A DNA stretch of 59,043 nt from Kangiellaceae bacterium. Its GTDB lineage: Bacteria; Pseudomonadota; Gammaproteobacteria; Enterobacterales; Kangiellaceae. Position numbers and translations under genes: made by a program. Below are positions 26,455 to 34,239 of the stretch, piece by piece. A model generated the notes under the pieces. That model ran no database searches, was not told the DNA's origin, and saw nothing but the letters and a program-made list of their open reading frames with translations. The stretch covers positions 1 through 59,043 of the forward strand of contig JAHRVB010000049.1 in assembly GCA_019090895.1 (NCBI GenBank), written 5' to 3'. The stretch's first letter is position 1; each line of letters starts with the position of its first letter.

Positions 26455-26562
26455 CTATTGCTTTCTGGATTGAGCAGCTGTATGATCCCGCATCCATTTA
26501 TGTGTATGGTATTTGACCAATTTAGGCTCATTTGGCGATGCACAGTGAAAGAGAGAAACATC

Positions 26563-26778
26563 ATGAAAACAGATATTCATCCTAATTATGAGCAAATTAC
26601 GGCATCTTGTAGCTGCGGTAATAAAATCGAAGTTGGTTCAACTCTATGTAAAGATATCAATCTTGATATCTGCTCTGAGTGCCATCCTTTTTATACTGGT
26701 AAGCAGAAAACAGCTGAAACTGGTGGACGTGTAGATAAGTTCAGAAAACGTTTCGCAGCTCGTTCATTAAAGAAGTAA
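26563..26778 (+). CDS. rpmE: 50S ribosomal protein L31
   Basis: A 71-aa zinc-type L31. The protein starts at the ATG at 26563 ([11 protein letters not shown]) after a GAGAGA ribosome site. The open frame runs further upstream, but those codons do not resemble L31. Zinc ligands are Cys16 and Cys18 (CSCG) and the later [13 protein letters not shown] pair. The C-terminal [11 protein letters not shown] binds rRNA. L31 bridges the ribosomal subunits. The transcript ends at the perfect hairpin 26817-26844, which lies within the start of the next gene. Confidence 0.96.
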   Translation: MKTDIHPNYEQITASCSCGNKIEVGSTLCKDINLDICSECHPFYTGKQKTAETGGRVDKFRKRFAARSLKK

Positions 26779-26811
26779 TCAGTGTCACTGAATTCTTTAA
26801 TTAGAACTAGA

Positions 26812-27600
26812 ATGTTAAAAAAGGTGCTCTTTAGCACCTTTTTTATTGCCTCTCCGCTTTACGGTGACTCAAACCAATTCGACAACTCTTCTTCACACTG
26901 CCCGAATTTATCAACATCATCTTTATCCAGCATTCAAACCGATACCGTTCGATGGGTTGTGGACGGAGACACCATTCACACCGCGGGAGGGAAAAAACTA
27001 AGGTTACTACACATTAACGCTCCTGAAGTTAACCCAAAAACATCATTGCCAGCCGAGCCATATGCCAAACAATCAAAACAGATGCTTTCATCGATATTCC
27101 CCAAAGGCTCGCGAATTCACTGGACCACAGATGACAAGCAATATGATTCCTACAGCCGAGTACTGGCGTTTATTTTTGACAACAAAGGGAGTTTTATAAA
27201 CCAGAAAATATTGCAATCCGGAATGGCTCAACTACTTGTTATACCGCCAAACCAGCAATATTGGCGTTGTCTTAAAGACGCTGAATTGGCCGCGATAAAA
27301 AATACTCGAGGTATTTGGCACAGCCCGTTACAGATAGAAGCTAGTATTGAAAATCTAACGGATAAAAAAGGATATCACTCTTTCACAGGCTCCATTACCA
27401 GCATTGTAAATAGCAGGAAATACCGTTGGGCTATTTTAAACAACGCCCTTTGGGTTGGAATCAAACGTAAAGACTTTAGATTTTTCGAAAAGAAAGAATT
27501 AGATTTTGTAGTTGGTGACCGGTTAAGTTTAAGAGGGTATGTCTATTTCTCGCACGGAGAGTATCGCGTTAATCTCCGACATCCAGCAATGTATTTGTAA
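26812..27600 (+). CDS. secreted thermonuclease-family (SNase-like) protein
   Basis: A protein of about 262 aa from the ATG at 26812. A signal peptide (MLKKVLFSTFFIASPLYG) is followed by a Ser/Asn-rich linker and a staphylococcal-nuclease fold: VVDGDTIHTAGGKKLRLLHINAPEV holds the Ca-binding Asp, the first catalytic Arg and the Glu; YDSYSRVLAFIF holds the second Arg. A further C-terminal region of about 80 residues (residues 180-262) looks like an added OB-type beta domain. A GTG at 26782 in frame is an alternative start that would lengthen the signal-peptide n-region. It probably degrades extracellular or periplasmic nucleic acid. The first codons are embedded in the rpmE terminator. Confidence 0.85.
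   Translation: MLKKVLFSTFFIASPLYGDSNQFDNSSSHCPNLSTSSLSSIQTDTVRWVVDGDTIHTAGGKKLRLLHINAPEVNPKTSLPAEPYAKQSKQMLSSIFPKGSRIHWTTDDKQYDSYSRVLAFIFDNKGSFINQKILQSGMAQLLVIPPNQQYWRCLKDAELAAIKNTRGIWHSPLQIEASIENLTDKKGYHSFTGSITSIVNSRKYRWAILNNALWVGIKRKDFRFFEKKELDFVVGDRLSLRGYVYFSHGEYRVNLRHPAMYL
26817..26844 (+). terminator. rpmE terminator overlapping the nuclease signal-peptide codons
   Basis: Perfect 12-pair arms AAAAAAGGTGCT and AGCACCTTTTTT with a CTTT loop, the right arm ending in six T. It lies 38 bases past the rpmE stop, a normal terminator position, yet begins five bases into the nuclease reading frame. Confidence 0.85.
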
Positions 27601-27700
27601 CTCTATAAAGTACAAGGCGACCTACAAAAAAGGAGGCCGTAAATCCCCTGTATAGACCCCCCCCAATAAAAATCGTAAAATACAGCTCTTCATCATTTGG

Positions 27701-29401
27701 TTAAAATGAAGTTCTCCTATAGTCCCGATATTCCGGTTTCCAGAAATTAGCATCAATCCTTTGCTCTAATTTTTTATCGGTGATATTGACCGCGACACCT
27801 TCCGCCATTGCTTGCTTCGCGACCGCTACCGCTATAATTCGGCTCACCGCTCTAATATCACATAAGTTCGGTAATAAATTTTCCCCGTTTCCTTGTACCA
27901 ACGGTGAACAACTCGCTAACGCTTCGCTTGCAGCCATAAACATTTTCTCCGTTACTCTCTTTGATTTAGCGGCTATAACGCCAAGCCCAATCCCTGGAAA
28001 AATATAGCTGTTATTACATTGGGCAATATTATGACTTTTACCTTGGAATTCGACCGGATCAAACGGGCTACCGGTTGCAACTATCGCTTGCCCTTCTGTC
28101 CAAGAAATTACGTCTTCAGGAAGCGCTTCAACTCTTGAGGTCGGATTAGATAAAGGAAGAACGATGGGTTTAGGACATGACTGATACATTGTTTTAATAA
28201 TATCTTCACTCATTAACCCAGGTTGTCCAGACACTCCCACAAGAATGGTCGCTTTAGCTTCCCTGACTACATCAGCTAAACTAATTTGTCCATTCTCGGA
28301 CTGACCCCAACTTTTAACCAAACTTCTAGGTTTGGCGAAGTCTTGCTGAAAATCTCTTAGTGTTTCCATATCCTCAGTGAGCAAACCTTTACTGCTAGTC
28401 AAAAATATCTGACTCAAAGCTTGTTCTTCAGATAACCCTTCTTTTTTCATATGCGCAACGATCTGATTGGCAATTCCACAACCGGCAGAGCCTGCACCTA
28501 CAAATACCACTCGATGATCTTTAAGGCTAGATTTCTGTGCATGGCATGCTGCTAGCAGTGTTCCTACGGTGACACATGCTGTTCCTTGAATATCATCATT
28601 GAAACAACAGAGTTCATCCTGGTACTTTTGCAACAACGGAGTGGCATTGCCTTGTGCAAAATCTTCAAATTGCACCAGAGCATTCGGCCAACGATCTTTT
28701 ACCTGGCGAATAAACCGGTCAACAAATTCAAAATATTCATCACCGGTAATTCTCTCGTGCCTCCAGCCCATATACATAGGGTCATCTAACAACTCTTGAT
28801 TGTTAGTTCCTACATCGAGCGTAATAGGCAATGTATGCGCAGGGCTAATACCGCCACAAGCTGAATAAAGAGCCAATTTACCGATTGGTATCCCCATTCC
28901 GCCAATACCTTGGTCGCCTAAACCTAAAATCCTTTCGCTGTCAGTTACTACTATCACTTTCACATTTTGTTTAGTCGCATTATGTAACATGAAATCCATT
29001 CTTTCTCGATCCGGATAGGAGAGGAAAACACCTCTCTTACGCCGATAGATTTTAGAAAACAGCTGACAAGCCAGCCCAACAGTTGGCGTGTAAATAATTG
29101 GCATCATTTCTTCTAGATGACTGGTGATTAAGCTGTAATAAAGCGTCTCATTAGTATCTTGAATATTCCGCAAATAAATATGTTTATCCAGATCATTTTC
29201 GAACTGTGAATATTGGCTATATGCCCTATGGGTTTGTTCTTCGATTGTCTCGATAGCATGGGGTAATAACCCTTCTAAATTAAACTCAACTCGTTCTCGA
29301 GTAGTGAAAGCATTTCCCTTATTCAACAAAGGTGTTTCAAGTAATATCGGTCCTGCGTAGCGCAAGTACAGAGGACGCTTTTTATTCGTTATGTCATTCA
29401 T
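27701..29401 (-). CDS. maeA: NAD-dependent malic enzyme
   Basis: This enzyme oxidatively decarboxylates malate to pyruvate with NAD. The 566-aa length and motifs match the E. coli SfcA/MaeA group: the N-terminal [19 protein letters not shown], the [15 protein letters not shown] loop with catalytic Tyr, [11 protein letters not shown], the [20 protein letters not shown] segment, FNDDIQGTA metal site and the Rossmann [18 protein letters not shown]. It is divergent from the next gene, with about 245 intergenic bases. It is a single gene unit. Confidence 0.96.
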   Translation of the reverse strand: MNDITNKKRPLYLRYAGPILLETPLLNKGNAFTTRERVEFNLEGLLPHAIETIEEQTHRAYSQYSQFENDLDKHIYLRNIQDTNETLYYSLITSHLEEMMPIIYTPTVGLACQLFSKIYRRKRGVFLSYPDRERMDFMLHNATKQNVKVIVVTDSERILGLGDQGIGGMGIPIGKLALYSACGGISPAHTLPITLDVGTNNQELLDDPMYMGWRHERITGDEYFEFVDRFIRQVKDRWPNALVQFEDFAQGNATPLLQKYQDELCCFNDDIQGTACVTVGTLLAACHAQKSSLKDHRVVFVGAGSAGCGIANQIVAHMKKEGLSEEQALSQIFLTSSKGLLTEDMETLRDFQQDFAKPRSLVKSWGQSENGQISLADVVREAKATILVGVSGQPGLMSEDIIKTMYQSCPKPIVLPLSNPTSRVEALPEDVISWTEGQAIVATGSPFDPVEFQGKSHNIAQCNNSYIFPGIGLGVIAAKSKRVTEKMFMAASEALASCSPLVQGNGENLLPNLCDIRAVSRIIAVAVAKQAMAEGVAVNITDKKLEQRIDANFWKPEYRDYRRTSF

Positions 29402-29647
29402 GTTGACCAGCTTATGATTATTTTAAAGTGGTGAAATAATTGTAGCCTATAGAAACATACTTGATTAGAATCTGCACTGATTAATTGCAGTTCACTACTA
29501 ATTGTAATAATAGCGAAATCAACTGGTCCGACGACTGAATAAATCACACGAAATGTTTTTGATTTATTTTAAGTTTGTAACTTTTATTCTTTTAGATAGT
29601 TACAGAAAGTAACAATCATTAAACATACCAATTAAGAGGGGTAATTA

Positions 29648-30241
29648 ATGCAATATCTGAGCTTACTACTGTCAACAATAAAACTAAAATCCTGGTTTAG
29701 AGTTATTCCTTTATTCTTATCCATTTTATTTTCGTTCAATGCTTACGCTGCGTTAACTGAAATTGAAGCTGGCCCAAAACTAGGTAGCCCATTACCCAAG
29801 CTAGCCGTTTTGGATCAATTCTCTAACAAACAAAAAATTGAAAATGTATCGGGAAGCAAAGGTACCGTCATCGTTGTTTTCCGTTCCGCTGACTGGTGCC
29901 CTTTTTGTAAAAGGCACCTACTTGAACTTAATCCCCTAGCGGATAAATTTAACAGCAAAGGATACGGTGTGACCGCTATATCTTATGATAGCCCTGAGAT
30001 CCTTAGGGCTTTCGCACAAGAAAACGAGCTCAACTTTAGGCTATTATCCGATCAAAATGCTAAGTCTTTCGAAGCCCTTAATGTCTTAAACGCAAAGTAC
30101 CCACCAAGTGACAAGCATTACGGCATTCCTTATCCTGGCGTCATTGTTGTAGATAACAAAGGCCTAGTCACTCATAAGTATTTCTATGAAGGCTACAAGA
30201 AAAGAGTCAAATTCGAGCAACTTCTAAGACAACTCAACTGA
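29648..30241 (+). CDS. exported peroxiredoxin/thioredoxin-fold protein
   Basis: A 197-aa protein with a long signal peptide of about 38 residues ending NAYA, after an AGAGGGG ribosome site. The mature part is an AhpC/TSA-type thioredoxin fold with VVFRSADWCPFCKRHL, a CxxC at the first helix, then AISYDSPEILRAFAQENELNFRLLSDQN and a cis-Pro region GIPYPGVIVVDNKG. The CPFC pair suggests periplasmic thiol redox work. Redoxin-domain peroxidase activity and thiol reduction are both possible. It is a single gene, with no linked cytochrome c assembly genes. Confidence 0.82.
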   Translation: MQYLSLLLSTIKLKSWFRVIPLFLSILFSFNAYAALTEIEAGPKLGSPLPKLAVLDQFSNKQKIENVSGSKGTVIVVFRSADWCPFCKRHLLELNPLADKFNSKGYGVTAISYDSPEILRAFAQENELNFRLLSDQNAKSFEALNVLNAKYPPSDKHYGIPYPGVIVVDNKGLVTHKYFYEGYKKRVKFEQLLRQLN

Positions 30242-30285
30242 ATCTCAGTCGATAGTTTTTGGTTCGGATATATACCTAACCGAAC

Positions 30286-30318
30286 GCTTAAGAATCGACT
30301 AAACGTCGATTCTTAAGC
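30286..30318 (+). repeat. perfect 14-bp inverted repeat upstream of priA
   Basis: GCTTAAGAATCGAC (30286-30299), five bases TAAAC, then its exact complement (30305-30318). No T tract follows. It lies 45 bases past the thioredoxin-fold gene stop and 80 bases before priA. It could be a terminator without U tract, an mRNA-stabilising end or an operator. Confidence 0.85.
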
Positions 30319-30397
30319 AGAAATCATCTAAAACTTGTTATCAGATATGGCTTGAGTCAAAATACACTATTACTCTCAAAACTCGTCCTACACCAAT

Positions 30398-32680
30398 TTG
30401 ATCCTAACCAATACACAAAGCACTCTCCCGCGACCCATAACATCTCCTCAAAACGCTGATTGGTTTATAAGTGTGGCAATACCGGTACCGTTGAGAAAAG
30501 TATTCGAATACAAACTCAGCAAAACAGACGCGATCCAACCAATGATTGGAATGCGGGTCGAGGTGAACTTTGCTGGCCGCTCAAAAATCGGGATTATTGT
30601 TGCGATTAATAATTATCCTGAACTAGCTATCGAAAAAATCAAGGTCGCTAGTCGGTTATTAGATCAAGATCCACTTGTTGGTGACAGCATGATTGCTTTG
30701 GTCGATTGGATGCAAAAATATTATCACGCTCCGCCGGGTGAAGTTTGGCAAACAGTGTTGCCGACAGCATTACTTAAAGGGGAACAAAACCAATTAAAAA
30801 GACAAAGTCATTGGCAAATTACCCAACTCGGGCTCGATGCTCTCAAGCAAAATAAAATCGCCAAAAATGCTGTCAAACAACAACAGGCTTTGCAAGTTTT
30901 AGCGGACAAGCAATCATTCGGTGGAGTCGCCAATGAAGGACTATCGACTTTAGGGTTAAATAGAGCAAGCTTACAATCGCTTGCGGGAAAACAATGGGTA
31001 AAACAAGAATATCAATCGTTAAGTTCAATTGAATTAGCGGTAACCGTTAATAGACCTCAAAACATCACACTTAATGATCAACAACACAATGCAGTAGAGA
31101 GTATTTGTTCAGATTTATTCAAATTTAGAGCTTGGCTTCTATTCGGAGTCACTGCTAGTGGGAAAACAGAAGTCTACCTAAGAACCATTGAAGCAGTTTT
31201 GTCCGAAGGTAAACAAGCATTGATATTGGTTCCTGAGATTGGACTTACCCCACAAACCGTCCAAAGGTTTCAACAAAGATTTAATACTAATATTGAAATG
31301 CTCCACTCTGGTATGAGTGAACAACAGCGATTACAAGCATGGTTAAAAGCGAGTAAAGGACTCGCTCGAATTATTATAGGTACTCGCTCCGCACTGTTTG
31401 TTCCACTTCTTAATCCAGGGATCATCATCATCGATGAAGAGCATGACAGTAGTTTTAAACAGCAGCAAGGTCTGCGATATTCCGCACGTGATATCGCAAT
31501 GGTCAGAGCATCAATTGAGAAAATACCAGTGGTACTCGGGAGTGCATCCCCCTCTATAGAATCATTGATGAATGTTAAGAAAAAGAAGATAGAAAGGCTT
31601 AATTTGAATGCAAAAGCAATGAATACCCAACCAGTAAAATTTCGGGTTATAGACTTAAAGAATCAACCAATTAAACACGGGTTGTCTTTTGCTTTGATCG
31701 ACACAATAGCCCATCACTTAAAAAACAAAGGACAGATATTATTATTTCTCAACCGCCGCGGTTACTCGCCCGTTTTACTTTGTCACCAATGTGGCTGGAG
31801 CAGTCAATGTCAGCGCTGCGACACCCACTTTACTTATCATGGACATGCGGATTCCTATAGTGGAAGTTTACAATGTCATCATTGCGGCTCGAGTCGAAGA
31901 GCCCCAAAACAATGCCCTGATTGTTTATGCGAAGAAATGGTGCCGGTAGGATTAGGTACGGAACGACTAGAAGAAAGTATCATATCTCTGTTTCCTGACG
32001 CGAGGGTCAGACGGATCGATCGCGATACTACCCGCAAAAAGCTGGCAATGAAAAATTTTGTTGGTGAAATAAAGTCGGGTCAAGTCGATATACTAATCGG
32101 TACCCAAATGTTGGCCAAAGGACATCACTTTCCCGACGTAACGCTTGTCGCTATGGTGGATATGGATGGTGCTCTTTATAGCAGTGATTTTCGTGCGCCT
32201 GAATATGCGGCGCAGCTAATCACTCAAGTTTCGGGTCGCACCGGAAGAGCCACAAAACAAGGCGAAGTAGTTATTCAGACCCATCTTGCCGAACATCCAA
32301 TGCTACAACAAATTATTCATAGTGGTTATGCGACATTCGCAGAGACCGCGCTCAACGAGCGTATTCAAGCTGAGCTGCCTCCTCACACATTCAATGCTCT
32401 ATTCCAAGCAGAAGCGACTCATTTAGGGTATGCCAAGAGTTTTTTGCAGGATGTTAAGAAAATTTTGGCCTCAAGGCAACCAGACGGCGTTTATTTACTT
32501 GGACCGGCACCTGCCTTTTATACAAAAAAAGCAGGTAAATTTCGCTATCAGCTTTATTTGGAGTCAAAATATCGTCTCGATCTACATAAGCTACTTGAAA
32601 GTTGTTTAATAGAAATTGAATCGTTAAAATCTGCGGGTAGAGTAAAATGGCGAATGGAGATCGATCCGATTGGAGACTAA
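30398..32680 (+). CDS. priA: primosomal replication helicase PriA
   Basis: PriA restarts stalled replication forks. The 760-aa protein has the N-terminal 3'-end-binding domain (ISVAIPVPLRKVFEYKLS, MRVEVNFAGRSKIGIIV), Walker A GVTASGKTEVY, motif II IIIDEEHDSSFKQ, and a zinc region with CHQCGW, CQRC, CHHCG and CPDC giving the four Cys pairs. Motif V is GTQMLAKGHHFPDV and the C-terminal domain ends with RVKWRMEIDPIG. The start is uncertain: the frame opens at a TTG (30398) without a clear ribosome site. The first conserved residue is about 28 codons later. Confidence 0.95.
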   Translation: MILTNTQSTLPRPITSPQNADWFISVAIPVPLRKVFEYKLSKTDAIQPMIGMRVEVNFAGRSKIGIIVAINNYPELAIEKIKVASRLLDQDPLVGDSMIALVDWMQKYYHAPPGEVWQTVLPTALLKGEQNQLKRQSHWQITQLGLDALKQNKIAKNAVKQQQALQVLADKQSFGGVANEGLSTLGLNRASLQSLAGKQWVKQEYQSLSSIELAVTVNRPQNITLNDQQHNAVESICSDLFKFRAWLLFGVTASGKTEVYLRTIEAVLSEGKQALILVPEIGLTPQTVQRFQQRFNTNIEMLHSGMSEQQRLQAWLKASKGLARIIIGTRSALFVPLLNPGIIIIDEEHDSSFKQQQGLRYSARDIAMVRASIEKIPVVLGSASPSIESLMNVKKKKIERLNLNAKAMNTQPVKFRVIDLKNQPIKHGLSFALIDTIAHHLKNKGQILLFLNRRGYSPVLLCHQCGWSSQCQRCDTHFTYHGHADSYSGSLQCHHCGSSRRAPKQCPDCLCEEMVPVGLGTERLEESIISLFPDARVRRIDRDTTRKKLAMKNFVGEIKSGQVDILIGTQMLAKGHHFPDVTLVAMVDMDGALYSSDFRAPEYAAQLITQVSGRTGRATKQGEVVIQTHLAEHPMLQQIIHSGYATFAETALNERIQAELPPHTFNALFQAEATHLGYAKSFLQDVKKILASRQPDGVYLLGPAPAFYTKKAGKFRYQLYLESKYRLDLHKLLESCLIEIESLKSAGRVKWRMEIDPIGD

Positions 32681-32737
32681 ATTACCGAGATAACTTCTCA
32701 TTGATAAATCATAATAATTAATTACAGGCAAAAGAAA

Positions 32738-32768
32738 GGGCGATAAAAATCGCCCGTATCCGTTTTTT
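32738..32768 (+). terminator. intrinsic terminator after priA
   Basis: GGGCGAT-AAAA-ATCGCCC gives a seven-pair stem, then a short spacer and six T. It lies 58 bases past the priA stop. Confidence 0.75.
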
Positions 32769-33144
32769 CATCCTATGAAAAAGTTGCTCCCTGCAATTTC
32801 CCTATGCATCAATTCCTTGATTCGAGCATCCTATCTCGATATTCCGTTTGTTCCGGCGTCATCCTTGTCGCTTGGTAGGTAGAATACTTTGCTGAGTCTG
32901 AATAACAATGCCCCAAATACCAACATCTTAACTTGTTTCCACTCTACACATTCGGCGAATATTATTTTATCCTTTCTTATCAAGAAGTTAAACCATATTT
33001 CATTTGCACTAAGGCAATGCACTTAATCACAAAGAGAGATAAGCTTGTAGATCATTGAGCTTTATCTCACACGAAATGTAGGAGATCTCGCACAAGATTT
33101 TATTTCCAACAAGCACGAATTACCAAGAGCATGACTAGAGTCAC

Positions 33145-33173
33145 TTGACAATAGCTACTCATATGATTAGTAT
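33145..33173 (+). promoter_or_regulatory. sigma-70-type promoter for the recombinase-like/helicase pair
   Basis: A perfect -35 TTGACA (33145-33150), a 17-base spacer and -10 TAGTAT (33168-33173, four of six consensus bases). It is 32 bases upstream of the ATG of the next gene, in the right orientation. Confidence 0.65.
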
Positions 33174-33205
33174 CTATTTAAGTAGCCTTCAACGGATGGG
33201 AAAAA

Positions 33206-34210
33206 ATGCTCGAACTCAATACGATATTAAACGAAAATACTCCCGAATTTATCGAGCAAAAACTAGTCCATAGTTTGAAGGAATTTTTTGAAAAGAAAAA
33301 TTTACCGCAACAACTTGTTCATCAACACCTATTTTGGGTCATCAAATATGTTCGATTTCACAATGGTCAACATCCTAGCGACTTAACAAAACCTGACTTA
33401 GAGACTTTCCTATCGAGCCTTGCAACAGTATTAAACCTCCCAAAAGCAACACAACTAAAAGCTTTAATATCCCTCAATTTTATTTATCAGGAATTTCTTG
33501 GGATAAAACTAGGCGCATGCCAGTTTATAGAATACAAGAATAGAAGAGGATTTAGAGACCACGTCAACCCGAAGTGCTGCTCCGCAATTCTCAAGCATCT
33601 AAGCGGCTCTTGCTTATTGATGGCCAAACTGGCCTATTTCTGCAATATGAAATTAAGGGAGGTCGCGACAGTTAAAATAACGGATATCGATTTAAAGAAA
33701 AACACCATTCGAGTTAGTGATTTAAATGGGAACTATAAATATTCAGTAAACATCCCCATGAAGTTGATTTTGGATATTAGAATACAAAAAATGAGAACAC
33801 AACAAGCGAAAAAAAATCGACATTATCTGAATCCGCCCCCCCCACCTACTGATAAAAATATAGCCGTTGCAACACAAGTTAACTCACTTTCACAGATTAA
33901 CTTATTCACTGAATCTAAATTATTTTTATTTCCTTACAAACATGAAGACCGTAGCTCAACTCAAAATAATGAGAAGCAATTAGCGGTTTTAAAGAACGAC
34001 ATAAAACTGGCATTACAGCGCTACCTTCGCTTTAATCGAATTCCATCTTTAAAATCAGAGATGGATATTAACGATGAAGACTCTATTCTTAATGCACAAT
34101 TACTTCGAACCAAGTTTACTCCCATGAAAATAGCTAAACCGCACCAATCTGCATTCCACTTTTCAAACGAAGGGAAAGGTATGATTGAGTTTTCTCGCGG
34201 AGCCGCTTAG
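33206..34210 (+). CDS. catalytically degenerate tyrosine-recombinase-like protein (integron-integrase-like)
   Basis: A 334-aa protein. Residues about 20-105 match the core-binding (SAM-like) domain of integron integrases and XerC/D: HNGQHPSDLTKPDLETFL, then NLPKATQLKALISLNFIY and FLGIKLG. The catalytic domain begins normally (LMAKLAYFCNMKLREVATVKITDIDL), but the first catalytic Arg of the G-x-R-x-S-E motif is Lys. A LFLFPYKHEDRSST segment matches the family's YLFP...DPRS region. Beyond it, the HxxR box, the GH pair and the nucleophile Tyr are all absent; the C-terminus is unrelated. The gene is intact, so DNA binding without recombination is the likely activity. A C8 tract (33836-33843) encodes a Pro run. 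It is followed after 29 bases by a helicase gene. Confidence 0.72.
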   Translation: MLELNTILNENTPEFIEQKLVHSLKEFFEKKNLPQQLVHQHLFWVIKYVRFHNGQHPSDLTKPDLETFLSSLATVLNLPKATQLKALISLNFIYQEFLGIKLGACQFIEYKNRRGFRDHVNPKCCSAILKHLSGSCLLMAKLAYFCNMKLREVATVKITDIDLKKNTIRVSDLNGNYKYSVNIPMKLILDIRIQKMRTQQAKKNRHYLNPPPPPTDKNIAVATQVNSLSQINLFTESKLFLFPYKHEDRSSTQNNEKQLAVLKNDIKLALQRYLRFNRIPSLKSEMDINDEDSILNAQLLRTKFTPMKIAKPHQSAFHFSNEGKGMIEFSRGAA

Positions 34211-34239
34211 AAAAATTCAGCAAATACTCCGTACAAACT

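Larger units (their letters stand above)
32681..33205. other. gene-poor intergenic region with terminator, possible gene relic and promoter
   Basis: These 525 bases have no convincing gene. They contain the priA terminator near 32738, a minus-strand stretch (about 32809-32950) that reads as protein-like in two frames but with stops and no start context, and an imperfect hairpin GAGATAAGCT/AGCTTTATCTC near 33036-33068. A good promoter lies just ahead of the next gene. The protein-like stretch may be a decayed gene; I do not assign it to a family. Confidence 0.5.

Noticed and set aside
26377..26562. Upstream extension of the rpmE reading frame (62 extra codons)
   Set aside because: L31 proteins start at MK-(T/P)-x-I-H-P. 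The extra residues have no similarity to L31, and a ribosome site lies right before 26563.
27656..27664. Second C8 tract between the nuclease gene and maeA
   Set aside because: It lies outside coding sequence and outside any recognised promoter, so there is no phase-variation argument.
32831..33022. 63-residue minus-strand open frame as a real gene
   Set aside because: No ribosome site, no recognisable domain, and a better reading as part of a frameshifted relic.
33206..34210. Reading this gene as a functional integron integrase, with a nearby attI or gene cassettes
   Set aside because: The catalytic Arg is Lys and the HxxR and Tyr boxes are missing. No attC-like array or cassette series is present; neighbouring genes are ordinary chromosomal ones.
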